64,000 nucleotides of DNA from Ruegeria spongiae (GTDB lineage: Bacteria > Pseudomonadota > Alphaproteobacteria > Rhodobacterales > Rhodobacteraceae): positions 1-64,000 of the forward strand of contig NZ_JAMFMB010000018.1 in the NCBI RefSeq assembly GCF_023502395.1, read 5' to 3'. Shown one piece after another: positions 8,597 through 17,891 of this stretch; positions within the stretch are counted from its first letter, which is position 1; every line of letters starts with the position of its first letter. The position numbers and the translations under genes are program-made. The notes beneath the pieces were generated by a model that saw nothing but the letters and a program-made list of their open reading frames with translations, searched no databases and was not told the origin of the DNA.

Positions 8597-9631
8597 ATGA
8601 GCACATCACATCTGACAATCGACCTGACCGCGCTGGCCGATAACTGGAAAGCGCTGGATGCCAGAAACACCAGTGAAACCGGTGCCGTGGTCAAGGCAAA
8701 CGGCTATGGACTGGGCGTGGGCCGGGCTGCCAAGGCGCTGGCTGAGGCCGGTGCGCGGCAGTTCTTTGTGGCTGTGGCCGAAGAAGGCGCCGCCGTGCGC
8801 AAGGCCGTTGGTGACGGGCCGGTCATTTCGGTCTTTGCCGGCCATATGGCGGGCGACGCCCCGCTGTTGCGCGACCACAAGCTGGTACCGATGATCAATT
8901 CGGTCGAACAGATGCTGCGACATGCGCGCGAGTTGGGCGGCCACCCTTTTGGAATCCAGCTTGACACCGGCATGAACCGACTGGGGCTGGAACCGCATGA
9001 ATGGGCCGCGCTCAGGGATGTCGCGCTGCGACAGGGCCCGACGCTGATCATGTCGCATCTGGCCTGTGCGGACGAACCGCATCACGAGATGAGCGCGCAA
9101 CAATTACGTGTTTTCAAAGAGCTGACGGACGATATTCAAGTTCCCAGGTCGCTGGCCGCCACCGGTGGTCTGCTGCTTGGACCGGATTATCACTTCGACC
9201 TCTGCCGGCCCGGTGTCGGCCTTTATGGCGGGGAACCGTTTGACGAGGCAAAGGCGGTTGTCACGCTTGATCTGCCGGTGATCCAGGTGCGCAGTGTCGA
9301 AGAAGGCGAAACCGTGGGCTATGGCAACACCTGGACCGCGCCGCGCAAATCCCGCATCGCCACCGTCGCTGCCGGTTATGCGGACGGGCTGCACCGCGCG
9401 CTTGGCGCAGGTATCGACCTGTTCCATGGCACCCAGACCTGCCCTGTCGTGGGTCGCGTGTCGATGGACCTGATCACCGTCGATATCACCGATCTGGAAA
9501 AAGCGCCCGAAAGCCTGCAAATCCTGAACCGGATGCAGACGGTCGACGACCTTGCCGAGGCGGCGGGCACGATCGGGTATGAGATCCTGACCTCGCTGGG
9601 CAACAGATACCGCCGGAGCTACATCGCATGA
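8597..9631 (+). CDS. alr: Alanine racemase
   Basis: A 344-residue PLP enzyme that makes D-alanine for peptidoglycan. The PLP lysine is Lys33 in [10 protein letters not shown], and the second-domain segment [12 protein letters not shown] is followed by [12 protein letters not shown], both standard for Alr. I chose the ATG at 8597 because homologues begin close to LTIDL; an ATG four codons earlier is possible, and neither has a strong ribosome binding site. Its stop overlaps the mlaE start (ATGA at 9628-9631), so cell-wall and outer-membrane lipid genes are translationally coupled. Confidence 0.96.
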   Translation: MSTSHLTIDLTALADNWKALDARNTSETGAVVKANGYGLGVGRAAKALAEAGARQFFVAVAEEGAAVRKAVGDGPVISVFAGHMAGDAPLLRDHKLVPMINSVEQMLRHARELGGHPFGIQLDTGMNRLGLEPHEWAALRDVALRQGPTLIMSHLACADEPHHEMSAQQLRVFKELTDDIQVPRSLAATGGLLLGPDYHFDLCRPGVGLYGGEPFDEAKAVVTLDLPVIQVRSVEEGETVGYGNTWTAPRKSRIATVAAGYADGLHRALGAGIDLFHGTQTCPVVGRVSMDLITVDITDLEKAPESLQILNRMQTVDDLAEAAGTIGYEILTSLGNRYRRSYIA

Positions 9632-10410
9632 TCCTTCTGGCGCCTTTGGGCTGGCTCGGACGTCTCACGCTCGAATTGCTGAGCACATTCGGAGCCGTGT
9701 CGCTGTTTGCAGCACGTGCGATCAGCCATATTTTCCGCCCTCCCTTTTATCCGCGCGAATTGATGATCTCGCTGCTCAACATCGGCTGGCTGTCGTTGCC
9801 GGTGGTGGGTTTGACCGCGATCTTTACCGGTGGCGCGCTGGCATTGCAGATCTATGCCGGCGGCGCGCGCTTCAACGCCGAGGCGGTGGTGCCGCAAATC
9901 GTTGCCATCGGCATGGTGCGCGAGTTGGGGCCGGTTCTGGTCGGCCTGATGATTGCCGCCCGCGTCACCTCCTCGATCGCGGCCGAGATCGCGACCATGA
10001 AGGTGACCGAGCAGATCGACGCGCTGGTGACGCTTTCGACCAATCCGATGAAGTATCTCGTCGCGCCCCGCGTGCTGGCGGCGCTGATCACCGTGCCGGT
10101 TCTGGTGGGCATCGGCGACATCATCGGAATCGCGGGCGGCTATACTGTTGCGGTGCAGAATCTTGGCTTTAACCCCGCCGCCTATCTGCGCAATACCGTT
10201 GACTTTTTGGAGATGCGCGACGTCGTCTCCTCGCTCGCCAAAGGCGCGGCTTTCGGCGGGATCGCGGCGGTGATGGGCTGTTACTACGGCATGGATTCAG
10301 GCCGCGGAGCACAAGGTGTGGGCCGGGCCACCAAAAGCTCGGTCGAGGCGGCGGCGATCCTGATCCTGGCGGCCAATTTTGTACTCACGGGGGTGTTCTT
10401 CTCGCTATGA
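9628..10410 (+). CDS. mlaE: MlaE-family ABC transporter permease
   Basis: A 260-residue inner-membrane permease of the MlaE family, which moves phospholipid between the inner and outer membranes. Several hydrophobic segments are visible, with the conserved [16 protein letters not shown] near residue 95 and [15 protein letters not shown] after it. It overlaps alr upstream and mlaF downstream by four bases each. No mlaD, mlaC or mlaB gene lies beside it, so the substrate-binding MCE subunit must be encoded elsewhere. Confidence 0.93.
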   Translation: MILLAPLGWLGRLTLELLSTFGAVSLFAARAISHIFRPPFYPRELMISLLNIGWLSLPVVGLTAIFTGGALALQIYAGGARFNAEAVVPQIVAIGMVRELGPVLVGLMIAARVTSSIAAEIATMKVTEQIDALVTLSTNPMKYLVAPRVLAALITVPVLVGIGDIIGIAGGYTVAVQNLGFNPAAYLRNTVDFLEMRDVVSSLAKGAAFGGIAAVMGCYYGMDSGRGAQGVGRATKSSVEAAAILILAANFVLTGVFFSL

Positions 10411-11153
10411 TCCTGATGGAGAATGTCCAAAAGTCGTTTGGCGACAACCACGTGCTGCGCGGCATGAATCTTGAGATCCCCAAGGGCACCTCGATGGTGA
10501 TCATTGGCGGGTCTGGCACCGGCAAATCGGTGGGGCTGAAATGTATCCTTGGGCTGATCAAACCTGATGCGGGGCGGATCATGGTCGATGGCAAAGATGC
10601 CTCGACCGGGGATCGCGACGCGTTTCTGGCCCGCTTCGGCATGCTGTTTCAGGGCGGTGCGCTGTTTGACTCCCTGCCCGTCTGGCAGAATGTCGCCTTT
10701 CGCCTGCTGCGCGGTTCGCTGAAACGCCCGGTCGAGGAAGCCCGCGAGATCGCCATCGAGAAGCTGCGCCGCGTCGGGCTGAAATCCGATGTGGCCGACC
10801 GGCTTCCGGCGGAACTGTCGGGCGGGATGCAAAAACGCGTCGGCCTTGCCCGCGCCATCGCCGCCGAACCCGAGATCATCTTTTTTGACGAGCCCACCAC
10901 CGGCCTCGACCCGATCATGTCCGGCGTCATCAATGACCTGATCCGCGAGATCGTGGTCGAGATGGGCGCGACGGCCATGACCATCACCCACGACATGTCC
11001 TCGGTCCGCGCCATCGCCGACAATGTGGCCATGCTGCATGACGGGGTGATCCAGTGGACCGGGCCTGTGTCCCAAATGGACACCTCGGGCGATCCCTATC
11101 TGGAACAGTTTATTACGGGCAGCGCCGAGGGGCCGATAGAGGCGGTTCGTTGA
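10407..11153 (+). CDS. mlaF: MlaF-family ABC transporter ATP-binding protein
   Basis: A 248-residue ATPase that pairs with MlaE. Walker A is GGSGTGKS (residues 34-41), the signature is LSGGMQKRVGLARAI, and Walker B is EIIFFDEPTTGLDP; the H-loop is in TITHDMSSVR. The LSGGMQKRV form of the signature is typical of the MlaF/TtgA/Ttg2A group. The start overlaps the mlaE stop (ATGA). It closes the alr-mlaE-mlaF set. Confidence 0.95.
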   Translation: MILMENVQKSFGDNHVLRGMNLEIPKGTSMVIIGGSGTGKSVGLKCILGLIKPDAGRIMVDGKDASTGDRDAFLARFGMLFQGGALFDSLPVWQNVAFRLLRGSLKRPVEEAREIAIEKLRRVGLKSDVADRLPAELSGGMQKRVGLARAIAAEPEIIFFDEPTTGLDPIMSGVINDLIREIVVEMGATAMTITHDMSSVRAIADNVAMLHDGVIQWTGPVSQMDTSGDPYLEQFITGSAEGPIEAVR

Positions 11154-11265
11154 GCGCTCGCTCACATCAAGTGGGCCTTCTTCAATGCCCTCGAAGCTCT
11201 ACGACGTCAGCGCGAGCGAACGCCGCGATCCAACAACAACATCTATGTAGGAAATCCAAAAAAAG

Positions 11266-11613
11266 ATGAAATTTAACAATCGGTTTGGCATGGCATTCGT
11301 TCTCTCAGGCCTTGTGATCTCTGGTGCAGTCAACGCAGCCCCAACAGGGCAACAGATTTGCAAAAAAATGATATCGGATGGTCGTGGCGGTGGAATGAGC
11401 CAATCCGATTGCATGTGCAGTTATCGCGTTGCCGATGCTGTCCTTGATGACGATGTCAAGGCGCTGCTGTTCGACTCCTGGTACAACGGCACCAACAACA
11501 TGGACGCGATCGAAAAGCTGCCACGGCGCAACAGAATAAAGAAACAGTTTAGACCATGGAGCGGACTCTCAAGAAAAACTGCTCTTGGCCGTCTTAAGGT
11601 CGACTGGGCCTAA
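11266..11613 (+). CDS. Small exported hypothetical protein
   Basis: A 115-residue protein that I do not recognise. Residues 1-24 look like a Sec signal peptide ending in VNAAP. The mature part has cysteines in QQICKKM and SDCMCSYRVAD, which could form disulfides, then a basic C-terminus. The first half, with QICKKMISDGRGGGMSQSDCMC, looks like a small conserved periplasmic module. It is alone between mlaF and a strong terminator. The coding region is less GC-rich than its neighbours, which may mean recent acquisition. Confidence 0.55.
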   Translation: MKFNNRFGMAFVLSGLVISGAVNAAPTGQQICKKMISDGRGGGMSQSDCMCSYRVADAVLDDDVKALLFDSWYNGTNNMDAIEKLPRRNRIKKQFRPWSGLSRKTALGRLKVDWA

Positions 11614-11661
11614 ACTGCGAAGATTCAGTTTGCCGGGCTAAATTTGGTTCAAATCAAATAG

Positions 11662-11686
11662 GCCTCGGTGGTCGTCGAGGCTTTTT
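11662..11686 (+). terminator. Rho-independent terminator
   Basis: GCCTCG (11662-11667) pairs with CGAGGC (11676-11681) around an 8-base loop and is followed by TTTTT. It ends the transcript of the small exported protein gene. Confidence 0.85.
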
Positions 11687-11751
11687 GCCTACCTTGCTCT
11701 GTCTAATGACAGTTACTAGGTCGGGTGCAAAGATTCGTCCTATGGAACCCT

Positions 11752-12204
11752 ATGCCTCTCCGCCTCCTCACCCTCTCCCTGCTGATCCTCTACCCCATCG
11801 CATGGTTCGCACCTCTGATGCGGGCGGGCTTGCTACCAATCTTCAGGCTGAGCGAGATCAGCGTGATCTCGGGCTTGCAGGCGCTTTGGGGGACCGATGT
11901 GGCCCTCGCGCTGCTGGTCACCTTTCTGGCGATCTTTGCGCCCTACCTCAAGACAATCGGCCTTGTGCTGGTGCAATGGGGCCTGCTGGATACCCGCCTG
12001 CTGCCCAGCTTGCACATCCTCGGAAAACTGGCGATGGGCGATGTTTTCCTGGCAGCGGTCTACATAAGTGTTGTCAAGTCCATCGGGGTCGGAACCATCG
12101 AAACCGCCTGGGGGCTCTACCTGTTCACGGGATGTATCCTGGCCTCACTGTTGCTGGGATATCTCACCGAAAACGCGATCAAAGCCGGTCAACACAACGT
12201 GTAA
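11752..12204 (+). CDS. Paraquat-inducible protein A-like membrane protein
   Basis: A 150-residue integral membrane protein resembling one half of PqiA. Four hydrophobic stretches are visible, with the family pattern LPSLHILGKLAMGDVFLAA followed by IETAWGLYLF. PqiA works with PqiB, an MCE protein, in envelope lipid transport. Here it is a single-domain form without pqiB nearby, although mlaEF lie just upstream. I chose the ATG at 11752; a GTG nine codons earlier is possible. An overlapping frame of similar length lacks any family pattern and was discarded. Confidence 0.8.
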   Translation: MPLRLLTLSLLILYPIAWFAPLMRAGLLPIFRLSEISVISGLQALWGTDVALALLVTFLAIFAPYLKTIGLVLVQWGLLDTRLLPSLHILGKLAMGDVFLAAVYISVVKSIGVGTIETAWGLYLFTGCILASLLLGYLTENAIKAGQHNV

Positions 12205-12353
12205 TTGCTTGAAAACCAATATCTGTGTATCATCCTCTCATTGAGGTCAGAGCATTTGTTTCGTGTGGATGAACCATGCGCTGAGTGCTGGAAATATTGT
12301 TAAGCGCTTTTCCGCCGGTTCATCAGTATTTGATGAGGGTGGAGAGTTTTGCC

Positions 12354-13124
12354 ATGTTGGCGTTGCGTTCAATACTATTCCAGAGTCAGGAGCTGCTGAC
12401 GCGCCTGACGATTTTCATTATCTGTGCCGGTGCGGTTTTAAGCGTCGGATTGACCCTTCTGGCCGCAATGGGCGTTCTGCCGTGGCTGTCGCTTGCGGCA
12501 GGTGTCGGGGGCGCGGTGTCGCCTCTGGCCGGTCCGATTGCCCAGATTGCCCTGACCTGTCTGATCCTGATGCTGGCCTTCTACCTGCCTGCCAATGCGC
12601 GGATCATGGCGCTGGAACGCTCGCATCGCGACTTTTCCATCAACATGCACGATGTGGCCAACGCCTATCACGCCGCCCATTCGGCGGATCGCGAGGGGTA
12701 TTTCAACCTGTCGTCCGAATTTGACGCGGTGAAGGAACGGCTGGCCTTCATGCGCGAGCATCCCGATCTTGAGGATCTGGAGCCCGATATTCTGGAACTG
12801 GCCGCGCAGATGAGCCAGATCAGCCGCGAGCTGGCCCGCGTCTATTCCGACGACAAGGTCACCCGCGCCAAAGGCTTCCTGCAACAGCGTCAGGAAGAGC
12901 TGGAGCGGTTCAACAAGCGGGTGGGCGATGCCAAGATCGCCTTGGAAGAGATGCGGCAGTGGCACCACGAGATCGAGATCGAGGAATCGGTGGCGCGATC
13001 GCAACTTGACCGTATCCGCGAAGAGATGTTCGAACTGCTGCCAGAGCTTGCGGCGCAGCATGGCGCCGATGACGGCGACGGTGCAACTATCCTGCCGTTG
13101 CAGCCGGGGCGCGCTGCGGAATAG
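12354..13124 (+). CDS. Membrane-anchored coiled-coil protein (annotated DNA repair protein in relatives)
   Basis: A 256-residue protein with two hydrophobic segments in the first 80 residues, then a long charged helical region, EDLEPDILELAAQM through VARSQLDRIREEMFELLPEL, that should form coiled coil. Roseobacter homologues are often called DNA repair protein, but nothing in the sequence supports a repair enzyme. The gene precedes radA by 50 bases on the same strand, which is probably the source of that label. I chose the ATG at 12354, which follows GGAGAG, over two upstream starts. Confidence 0.6.
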   Translation: MLALRSILFQSQELLTRLTIFIICAGAVLSVGLTLLAAMGVLPWLSLAAGVGGAVSPLAGPIAQIALTCLILMLAFYLPANARIMALERSHRDFSINMHDVANAYHAAHSADREGYFNLSSEFDAVKERLAFMREHPDLEDLEPDILELAAQMSQISRELARVYSDDKVTRAKGFLQQRQEELERFNKRVGDAKIALEEMRQWHHEIEIEESVARSQLDRIREEMFELLPELAAQHGADDGDGATILPLQPGRAAE

Positions 13125-13174
13125 GCGCGGATTGGCGGTTGTGACCGGGCGATGCCTCGGGCAGAAACGCCCTT

Positions 13175-14536
13175 ATGGCAAAGAAGACATTCTCCTGCTC
13201 GGCCTGCGGCGCGAGCTTTTCCAAATGGTCGGGCCGCTGCGAAGGTTGCGGTGAGTGGAACTCGATATCGCAGGATGCGGGCCTGTCGGCGGGCCCCCCT
13301 TCGAAATCGCTGGGCAACCGGCGCGGCTCGCCGGTGCAGTTGAGCGATCTGAGCACAGAAGAGGCACCTCCGCCCCGCACGCTATGTGGCATGGGCGAGC
13401 TGGACCGGGTCCTGGGCGGCGGGCTGGTGCCTGCCTCGGCCATTCTGGTTGGCGGCGATCCCGGCATCGGCAAATCCACGCTGCTGTTGCAGGCGGCGGC
13501 GCAGTTCGCCCGCTCCGGGTTGAAGACGCTTTATGTCTCTGGCGAGGAAGCGGCGGCGCAGGTGCGGATGCGGGCGCAGCGGCTGGGGCTGACCGAGGCG
13601 CCGGTGAAACTGGCCGCCGAGACCAATCTGCGCGACATCCTCACAACACTTGAGGCGGAAAAGCCGCAACTTGCGGTGATCGATTCGATCCAGACCATGT
13701 GGGCCGACAATGTGGACAGCGCGCCGGGCTCGGTCAGCCAGGTGCGCGCGGCGGCCCATGAATTGACCACTTTCGCGAAACGCCACGGCGTGTCGATCGT
13801 GATGGTCGGCCATGTCACCAAAGAGGGCCAGATCGCCGGCCCCCGCGTCGTCGAACATATGGTCGACACGGTGCTTTATTTCGAAGGCGAGCGCGGCCAT
13901 CAGTTCCGCATCCTGCGCGCGGTCAAGAACCGCTTTGGCGCCGCTGACGAGATCGGCGTGTTCGAGATGACCGGCGCGGGGTTGAGCGAGGTCACCAACC
14001 CCTCCGCTCTCTTCCTCAGCGAACGGGGCGAGACCAGCCCCGGATCGGTGGTTTTCGCCGGGATCGAAGGCACCCGGCCCGTGCTGGTCGAGTTGCAGGC
14101 GCTGGTCGCCCCCTCGCCGCATTCACAGCCGCGCCGCACGGTGGTGGGCTGGGATAGCGGACGGCTGGCGATGATTCTCGCGGTGCTCGAGGCGCGGTGT
14201 GGCATCCCCTTTGCCGGTCTCGACGTCTATTTGAATGTCGCGGGCGGCATGAAGATCAGCGAACCCGCCGCCGATCTGGCAGTTGCCGCAGCGTTACTGA
14301 GCGCCCGCGAGGATGCGGCCCTGCCCGCAGATACGGTGGTTTTCGGCGAGATTTCCCTGTCTGGCGCCCTCAGACCGGCCTCGCAGACGGAAAACAGGTT
14401 GAAAGAAGCGCAAAAACTTGGTTTCACCGCCGCGATTGCTCCGGCTGGTGGCAAGACCGGCACCGTTGCCGGTCTGCAACTCACCCGACCCTCCGATCTG
14501 GCGGGGTTTGTTGGCGAAACCTTCGGAGCAGGTTAA
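13175..14536 (+). CDS. radA: DNA repair protein RadA
   Basis: A 453-residue RecA-like helicase that aids branch migration during recombination. The N-terminal zinc finger has Cys8, Cys11, Cys22 and Cys25; Walker A is GDPGIGKST (94-102); the RadA-specific KNRFG motif is present in AVKNRFGAADE; the C-terminal third is the Lon-protease-like domain (LDVYLNVAGGMKISEPAADLA). Length matches E. coli RadA (460). It is followed by cvpA after 44 bases. Confidence 0.97.
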   Translation: MAKKTFSCSACGASFSKWSGRCEGCGEWNSISQDAGLSAGPPSKSLGNRRGSPVQLSDLSTEEAPPPRTLCGMGELDRVLGGGLVPASAILVGGDPGIGKSTLLLQAAAQFARSGLKTLYVSGEEAAAQVRMRAQRLGLTEAPVKLAAETNLRDILTTLEAEKPQLAVIDSIQTMWADNVDSAPGSVSQVRAAAHELTTFAKRHGVSIVMVGHVTKEGQIAGPRVVEHMVDTVLYFEGERGHQFRILRAVKNRFGAADEIGVFEMTGAGLSEVTNPSALFLSERGETSPGSVVFAGIEGTRPVLVELQALVAPSPHSQPRRTVVGWDSGRLAMILAVLEARCGIPFAGLDVYLNVAGGMKISEPAADLAVAAALLSAREDAALPADTVVFGEISLSGALRPASQTENRLKEAQKLGFTAAIAPAGGKTGTVAGLQLTRPSDLAGFVGETFGAG

Positions 14537-14580
14537 GGTCGCCCGCAATCGGGCAGGAAACGAAAGAGCAGGCGCGCGCC

Positions 14581-15135
14581 ATGGAAGGTTTCACCATCAT
14601 CGACGGGGTCGTGGCCCTTGTCATCGTCTTGTCGGCGCTGCTGGCCTATGCGCGCGGTTTTGTGCGCGAGGTGATGGCCATCGCGGGCTGGGTCGCGGCC
14701 GCCGTACTGGCCTTTATCTTTGCACCCACCACGACGCCGCTGGTACGCGAGATACCGGTGTTGCGCGACATTCTGGGCGACAATTGCGAGCTGTCGATCA
14801 TCACCGGCTTTGCCGCCGTCTTTGCGGTGGCGCTGATCATCGTCAGCTTCATCACCCCGCTCTTTTCTTCACTGGTCCAGCGCTCGGCGCTTGGGGGCCT
14901 GGATCAGGGGATCGGCTTTCTATTCGGTGTGTTGCGGGGCATCCTTCTGGTCGCCATCGCCTTCTTTGTCTACGACACCGTGATGACGGGCGAGACCTTT
15001 ACCGTGGTCGACGAAAGCCGCTCGGCGCTGGTTTTCGAGCGTCTGACCCAGCAGATCGAGGCGCAGGACCCCGAGGCGGCCCTTGGCTGGATCACCCAGC
15101 AATACGAGGATCTGGTCGGCACCTGCGCCCAGTAA
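14581..15135 (+). CDS. cvpA: CvpA family membrane protein
   Basis: A 184-residue inner-membrane protein with four hydrophobic segments, starting FTIIDGVVALVIVLSALLAYARGFVREV, the classical CvpA N-terminus. CvpA was named for colicin V production and is linked to envelope stress; the exact role is not settled. The usual gene order cvpA-purF is kept, but a terminator and a 300-bp leader separate them here. The ATG at 14581 was chosen because it starts the conserved region. Confidence 0.93.
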   Translation: MEGFTIIDGVVALVIVLSALLAYARGFVREVMAIAGWVAAAVLAFIFAPTTTPLVREIPVLRDILGDNCELSIITGFAAVFAVALIIVSFITPLFSSLVQRSALGGLDQGIGFLFGVLRGILLVAIAFFVYDTVMTGETFTVVDESRSALVFERLTQQIEAQDPEAALGWITQQYEDLVGTCAQ

Positions 15136-15157
15136 GCCCCGCCCTTGTGATCATGCG

Positions 15158-15195
15158 AAACCCGGTCCGCAGCCCGCGCACCGGGTTTTCTTTTG
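15158..15195 (+). terminator. Rho-independent terminator after cvpA
   Basis: AAACCCGGT (15158-15166) pairs with ACCGGGTTT (15180-15188) around a 13-base loop and is followed by TCTTTTG. It separates cvpA transcription from purF. Confidence 0.85.
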
Positions 15196-15510
15196 CCCGC
15201 CTGATGGTTCAGACCCGCCACCGGGGTCTGACCCGCCGATCCAACGATTTGCCGACCCCAAAGTATTGCCGCGAGAACCGAGGCCCCCGTGCCGCAGCGG
15301 CAAATATCCCGATTTCATCAAAACCCCTGTGATCCTTTCGTGACAGTGGGACCGTTAGGCTTTAAGTGAAAGGCGAAATGATCGTCGGATTCGGAGCCGT
15401 TAACCGTGCCTAGCCTGCAAGCGCCATTGATTGACCTTGCCATCCGACCGTCGACACGCAGCAATACCTTGATCAGATAGCTACGCCTCAACGAAAGTGG
15501 AGCCCATTAC
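15196..15510 (+). other. Intergenic leader upstream of purF
   Basis: With the terminator this is a 375-base gap without a gene. A second hairpin, TCAGACCC (15209-15216) with GGGTCTGA (15224-15231), lies at its left end. No purine riboswitch core or clear sigma-70 promoter could be recognised, and I see no open frame with family resemblance. A purF promoter must lie here because cvpA is terminated upstream. Confidence 0.4.
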
Positions 15511-17037
15511 ATGTGCGGGATTTTGGGGATCGCAAACCGGAATGACGACGTCTTTGCCGAGATTTACGATGGTTTGCTGATGCTCCAGCATCGCGGTCAG
15601 GATGCCTCGGGCGTCGTGACTTTCAACGGCGAGTTCTTTCGCGAGCGCAAGGCCAACGGTCTGGTCAAGGACGTGTTTCACTCCGACGACATGCATGTGC
15701 TGACCGGCAAGGTCGGTATGGGCCACGTCCGTTACCCGACCGCCGGATCGCTGAGCGCCTCTGAGGCGCAGCCGTTTTTCGTCAATGCGCCTTATGGCAT
15801 CTACCTTGTCCATAACGGCAACATCACCAACACCGCCGAGCAGCGCGAAAAGGTCACCGCCAAATACAGCCGCCACCTGCGCACCACCTCGGATTCGGAA
15901 ATCCTGCTGAACGTGCTGGCCGACAAGGTTGCAGACGCGATCAAGGTGAATGGCAACGCCGAACCCATCCGCAATCTGTTTGCCGGTGTCAAAATGACGA
16001 TGGAACGGGTTCAGGGGGCGTATTCGGTGATCTGCCTGGTGGCCGGTGTCGGCATGCTGGCCTTCCGCGATCCGCACGGTATCCGCCCGCTCTCGGTCGC
16101 GAAACGGCCTGCCGAGGGTGATGGCGACGATTATGCCTTCGCCTCCGAGGATGTCGCCTTTGGCATCAACGGGTTCGAAAAGCTGCGCGATGTGAAACCC
16201 GGCGAGGCGATCCTGATTGATCTGGATGGCAACATGCATTGCTTTCAGGCGATCGAGGGCAAGCTGACGCCCTGCATCTTTGAATATGTCTATCTGGCGC
16301 GCCCCGATTCGATGCTGGACGGCGTGTCGGTCTACAAGACCCAGATGCGCATGGGCCAGACCCTGGCCCGCCAGATCGAGGCCTCGGGCCTTGAGATCGA
16401 CCGTATCATCCCGGTGCCAGACAGCGCCCGCCCCGTCGCGCTTGAGGTGGCGAAGGCCACCGGTATCTCGTATCGCGAAGGGCTGGTGAAGAACCGCTAT
16501 GTCGGGCGGACCTTCATCATGCCCGGCCAGCAGGAGCGGCAGAAATCGGTGCGCCGGAAGCTGAATGCGGTGCCGCTGGAATTCAAGGATCACAATGTGA
16601 TGCTGATCGACGATTCCATCGTGCGCGGCAACACGATCAAGAAGATCGTCCAGATGTGTCGCGAGGCGGGCGCCAAAAAGGTCTATGTAGCCAGCGCCTC
16701 GCCACCAGTGAAGTTTCCCAATGTCTACGGCATCGACATGCCCACTCGGCACGAGTTGATCGCCGACGGCAAGAGCATCGAAGAGATTCGGCAGGAACTG
16801 GGGGCGGATGCCCTGTTCTATCAGGAACTCGACGATCTGATCTGGGCCGCGCGCGAAGGCAACCCCGAGATCGAGCAGTTCGACTGCTCGTGCTTTGACG
16901 GCAATTACATCACCGGCAGCGTCAATGACGACTATTTGCAGCGGTTGGAAAACACCAGCCGGGTCAGCGCCAAGATCAAAGAGATGCCGCTGTCCGGCGC
17001 CTCGTGGAACCGCAGCGGTGTGGCCACGTCCGGTTAA
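15511..17037 (+). CDS. purF: Amidophosphoribosyltransferase
   Basis: A 508-residue enzyme catalysing the first committed step of purine synthesis, transferring amide nitrogen from glutamine to PRPP. The catalytic Cys2 is exposed after Met removal (MCGILGIA), the N-terminal half is the Ntn glutaminase domain, and the PRPP loop is VMLIDDSIVRGNT near residues 363-375. Length matches E. coli PurF (505). The C-terminus carries CSCFDGNYITG. Confidence 0.98.
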   Translation: MCGILGIANRNDDVFAEIYDGLLMLQHRGQDASGVVTFNGEFFRERKANGLVKDVFHSDDMHVLTGKVGMGHVRYPTAGSLSASEAQPFFVNAPYGIYLVHNGNITNTAEQREKVTAKYSRHLRTTSDSEILLNVLADKVADAIKVNGNAEPIRNLFAGVKMTMERVQGAYSVICLVAGVGMLAFRDPHGIRPLSVAKRPAEGDGDDYAFASEDVAFGINGFEKLRDVKPGEAILIDLDGNMHCFQAIEGKLTPCIFEYVYLARPDSMLDGVSVYKTQMRMGQTLARQIEASGLEIDRIIPVPDSARPVALEVAKATGISYREGLVKNRYVGRTFIMPGQQERQKSVRRKLNAVPLEFKDHNVMLIDDSIVRGNTIKKIVQMCREAGAKKVYVASASPPVKFPNVYGIDMPTRHELIADGKSIEEIRQELGADALFYQELDDLIWAAREGNPEIEQFDCSCFDGNYITGSVNDDYLQRLENTSRVSAKIKEMPLSGASWNRSGVATSG

Positions 17038-17199
17038 ACCGGGCGAGCCAGTCGGGTCGCGGCCAATCCGGCGGCTGGTAACGGCGGGACTCCGCCTCCG
17101 CCCCAAATGACGCGCGGTCCTGCTTTCCAATCCGGTGGTCGCTTGTTATCGCGGCGCGTCTGAGAAAGCTGGGGCCGGCCCGCGCCGGGAAAGTCCGAA

Positions 17200-17445
17200 A
17201 TGTCGAGCAAAGATGTGAACAAGGCCGCCACCCAGCGTGGCGCGCTGAAGAAAAGTGCCGTGTCGCTGCTGGGTGTCTTTGGCCCCAAGGATGCCATGCA
17301 GGCGCTGGTGCGCATGCCCAGCGGGCGGGTCAAAACGATCAAGCCGGGCACTCGTCTGAGCGGCGGTCAGGTCGCGGCCATTGACGCGGACGGGCTGATT
17401 GTCCAGAAGAACGGCCAAGCCCAACGGATGACCCTGCTTCAGTGA
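17200..17445 (+). CDS. Small conserved protein (81 aa)
   Basis: A small protein with no signal peptide. Its second half, RMPSGRVKTIKPGTRLSGGQVAAIDADGLIVQKNG, has the spacing of a short beta-barrel like the C-terminal region of PilP or GspC proteins, but this likeness is weak. The coding status is supported by a ribosome binding site (GGGAAAG) and by its stop overlapping the start of the next gene (GTGA at 17442-17445). Function unknown. Confidence 0.6.
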   Translation: MSSKDVNKAATQRGALKKSAVSLLGVFGPKDAMQALVRMPSGRVKTIKPGTRLSGGQVAAIDADGLIVQKNGQAQRMTLLQ

Positions 17446-17891
17446 CCAATTCCGATCCTGATACTGCCCGGCTCCGGTTCCGGCCGCATCACTTTCTCTG
17501 CGCTCTGGGCTATCAGGGCAAAGGCTATAGCGACGCGTTCACCCGCAACATGGACCTGATCGTGCAGGGCAGGCTGCGCGGCGAGGGTGGCGACGCGGTC
17601 GAGATCGAAGTGACCGCGCAGACCGACTCGATCTGTGGCCCCTGCCCGCATCGCCGCGACACGCTTTGCGAGAGCCAGGACAAGATCGAAGCGCTGGACA
17701 CACGGCACGCTGCCGCGCTGGACCTGCGCGCTGGTGACAGGCTGAGCTGGGGAACTGCCAAGGCGCGTATCCGCGCGCGGGTGATACCCGGCGATCTGGG
17801 TGTGATCTGCCAGAGCTGCCAATGGCTGGAATACGGCATGTGCGAGGCCGCACTGCGCCGCCTGCACGAGGCGACAGGGCCATCAGACTGA
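17442..17891 (+). CDS. DUF1284 domain protein
   Basis: A 149-residue protein with the DUF1284 opening RFRPHHFLCALGYQGKGYS and two cysteine pairs, CGPC near residue 65 and CQSC near residue 127, plus CEAAL near the end, suggesting a bound metal or Fe-S centre. Family function unknown. It starts at GTG overlapping the upstream stop and ends 9 bases inside the convergent alcohol dehydrogenase gene. Confidence 0.85.
   Translation: MTNSDPDTARLRFRPHHFLCALGYQGKGYSDAFTRNMDLIVQGRLRGEGGDAVEIEVTAQTDSICGPCPHRRDTLCESQDKIEALDTRHAAALDLRAGDRLSWGTAKARIRARVIPGDLGVICQSCQWLEYGMCEAALRRLHEATGPSD

Noticed and set aside
11685-12212. Alternative 175-residue frame over the PqiA-like gene
   Set aside because: It has no membrane or family pattern, while the other frame matches PqiA.
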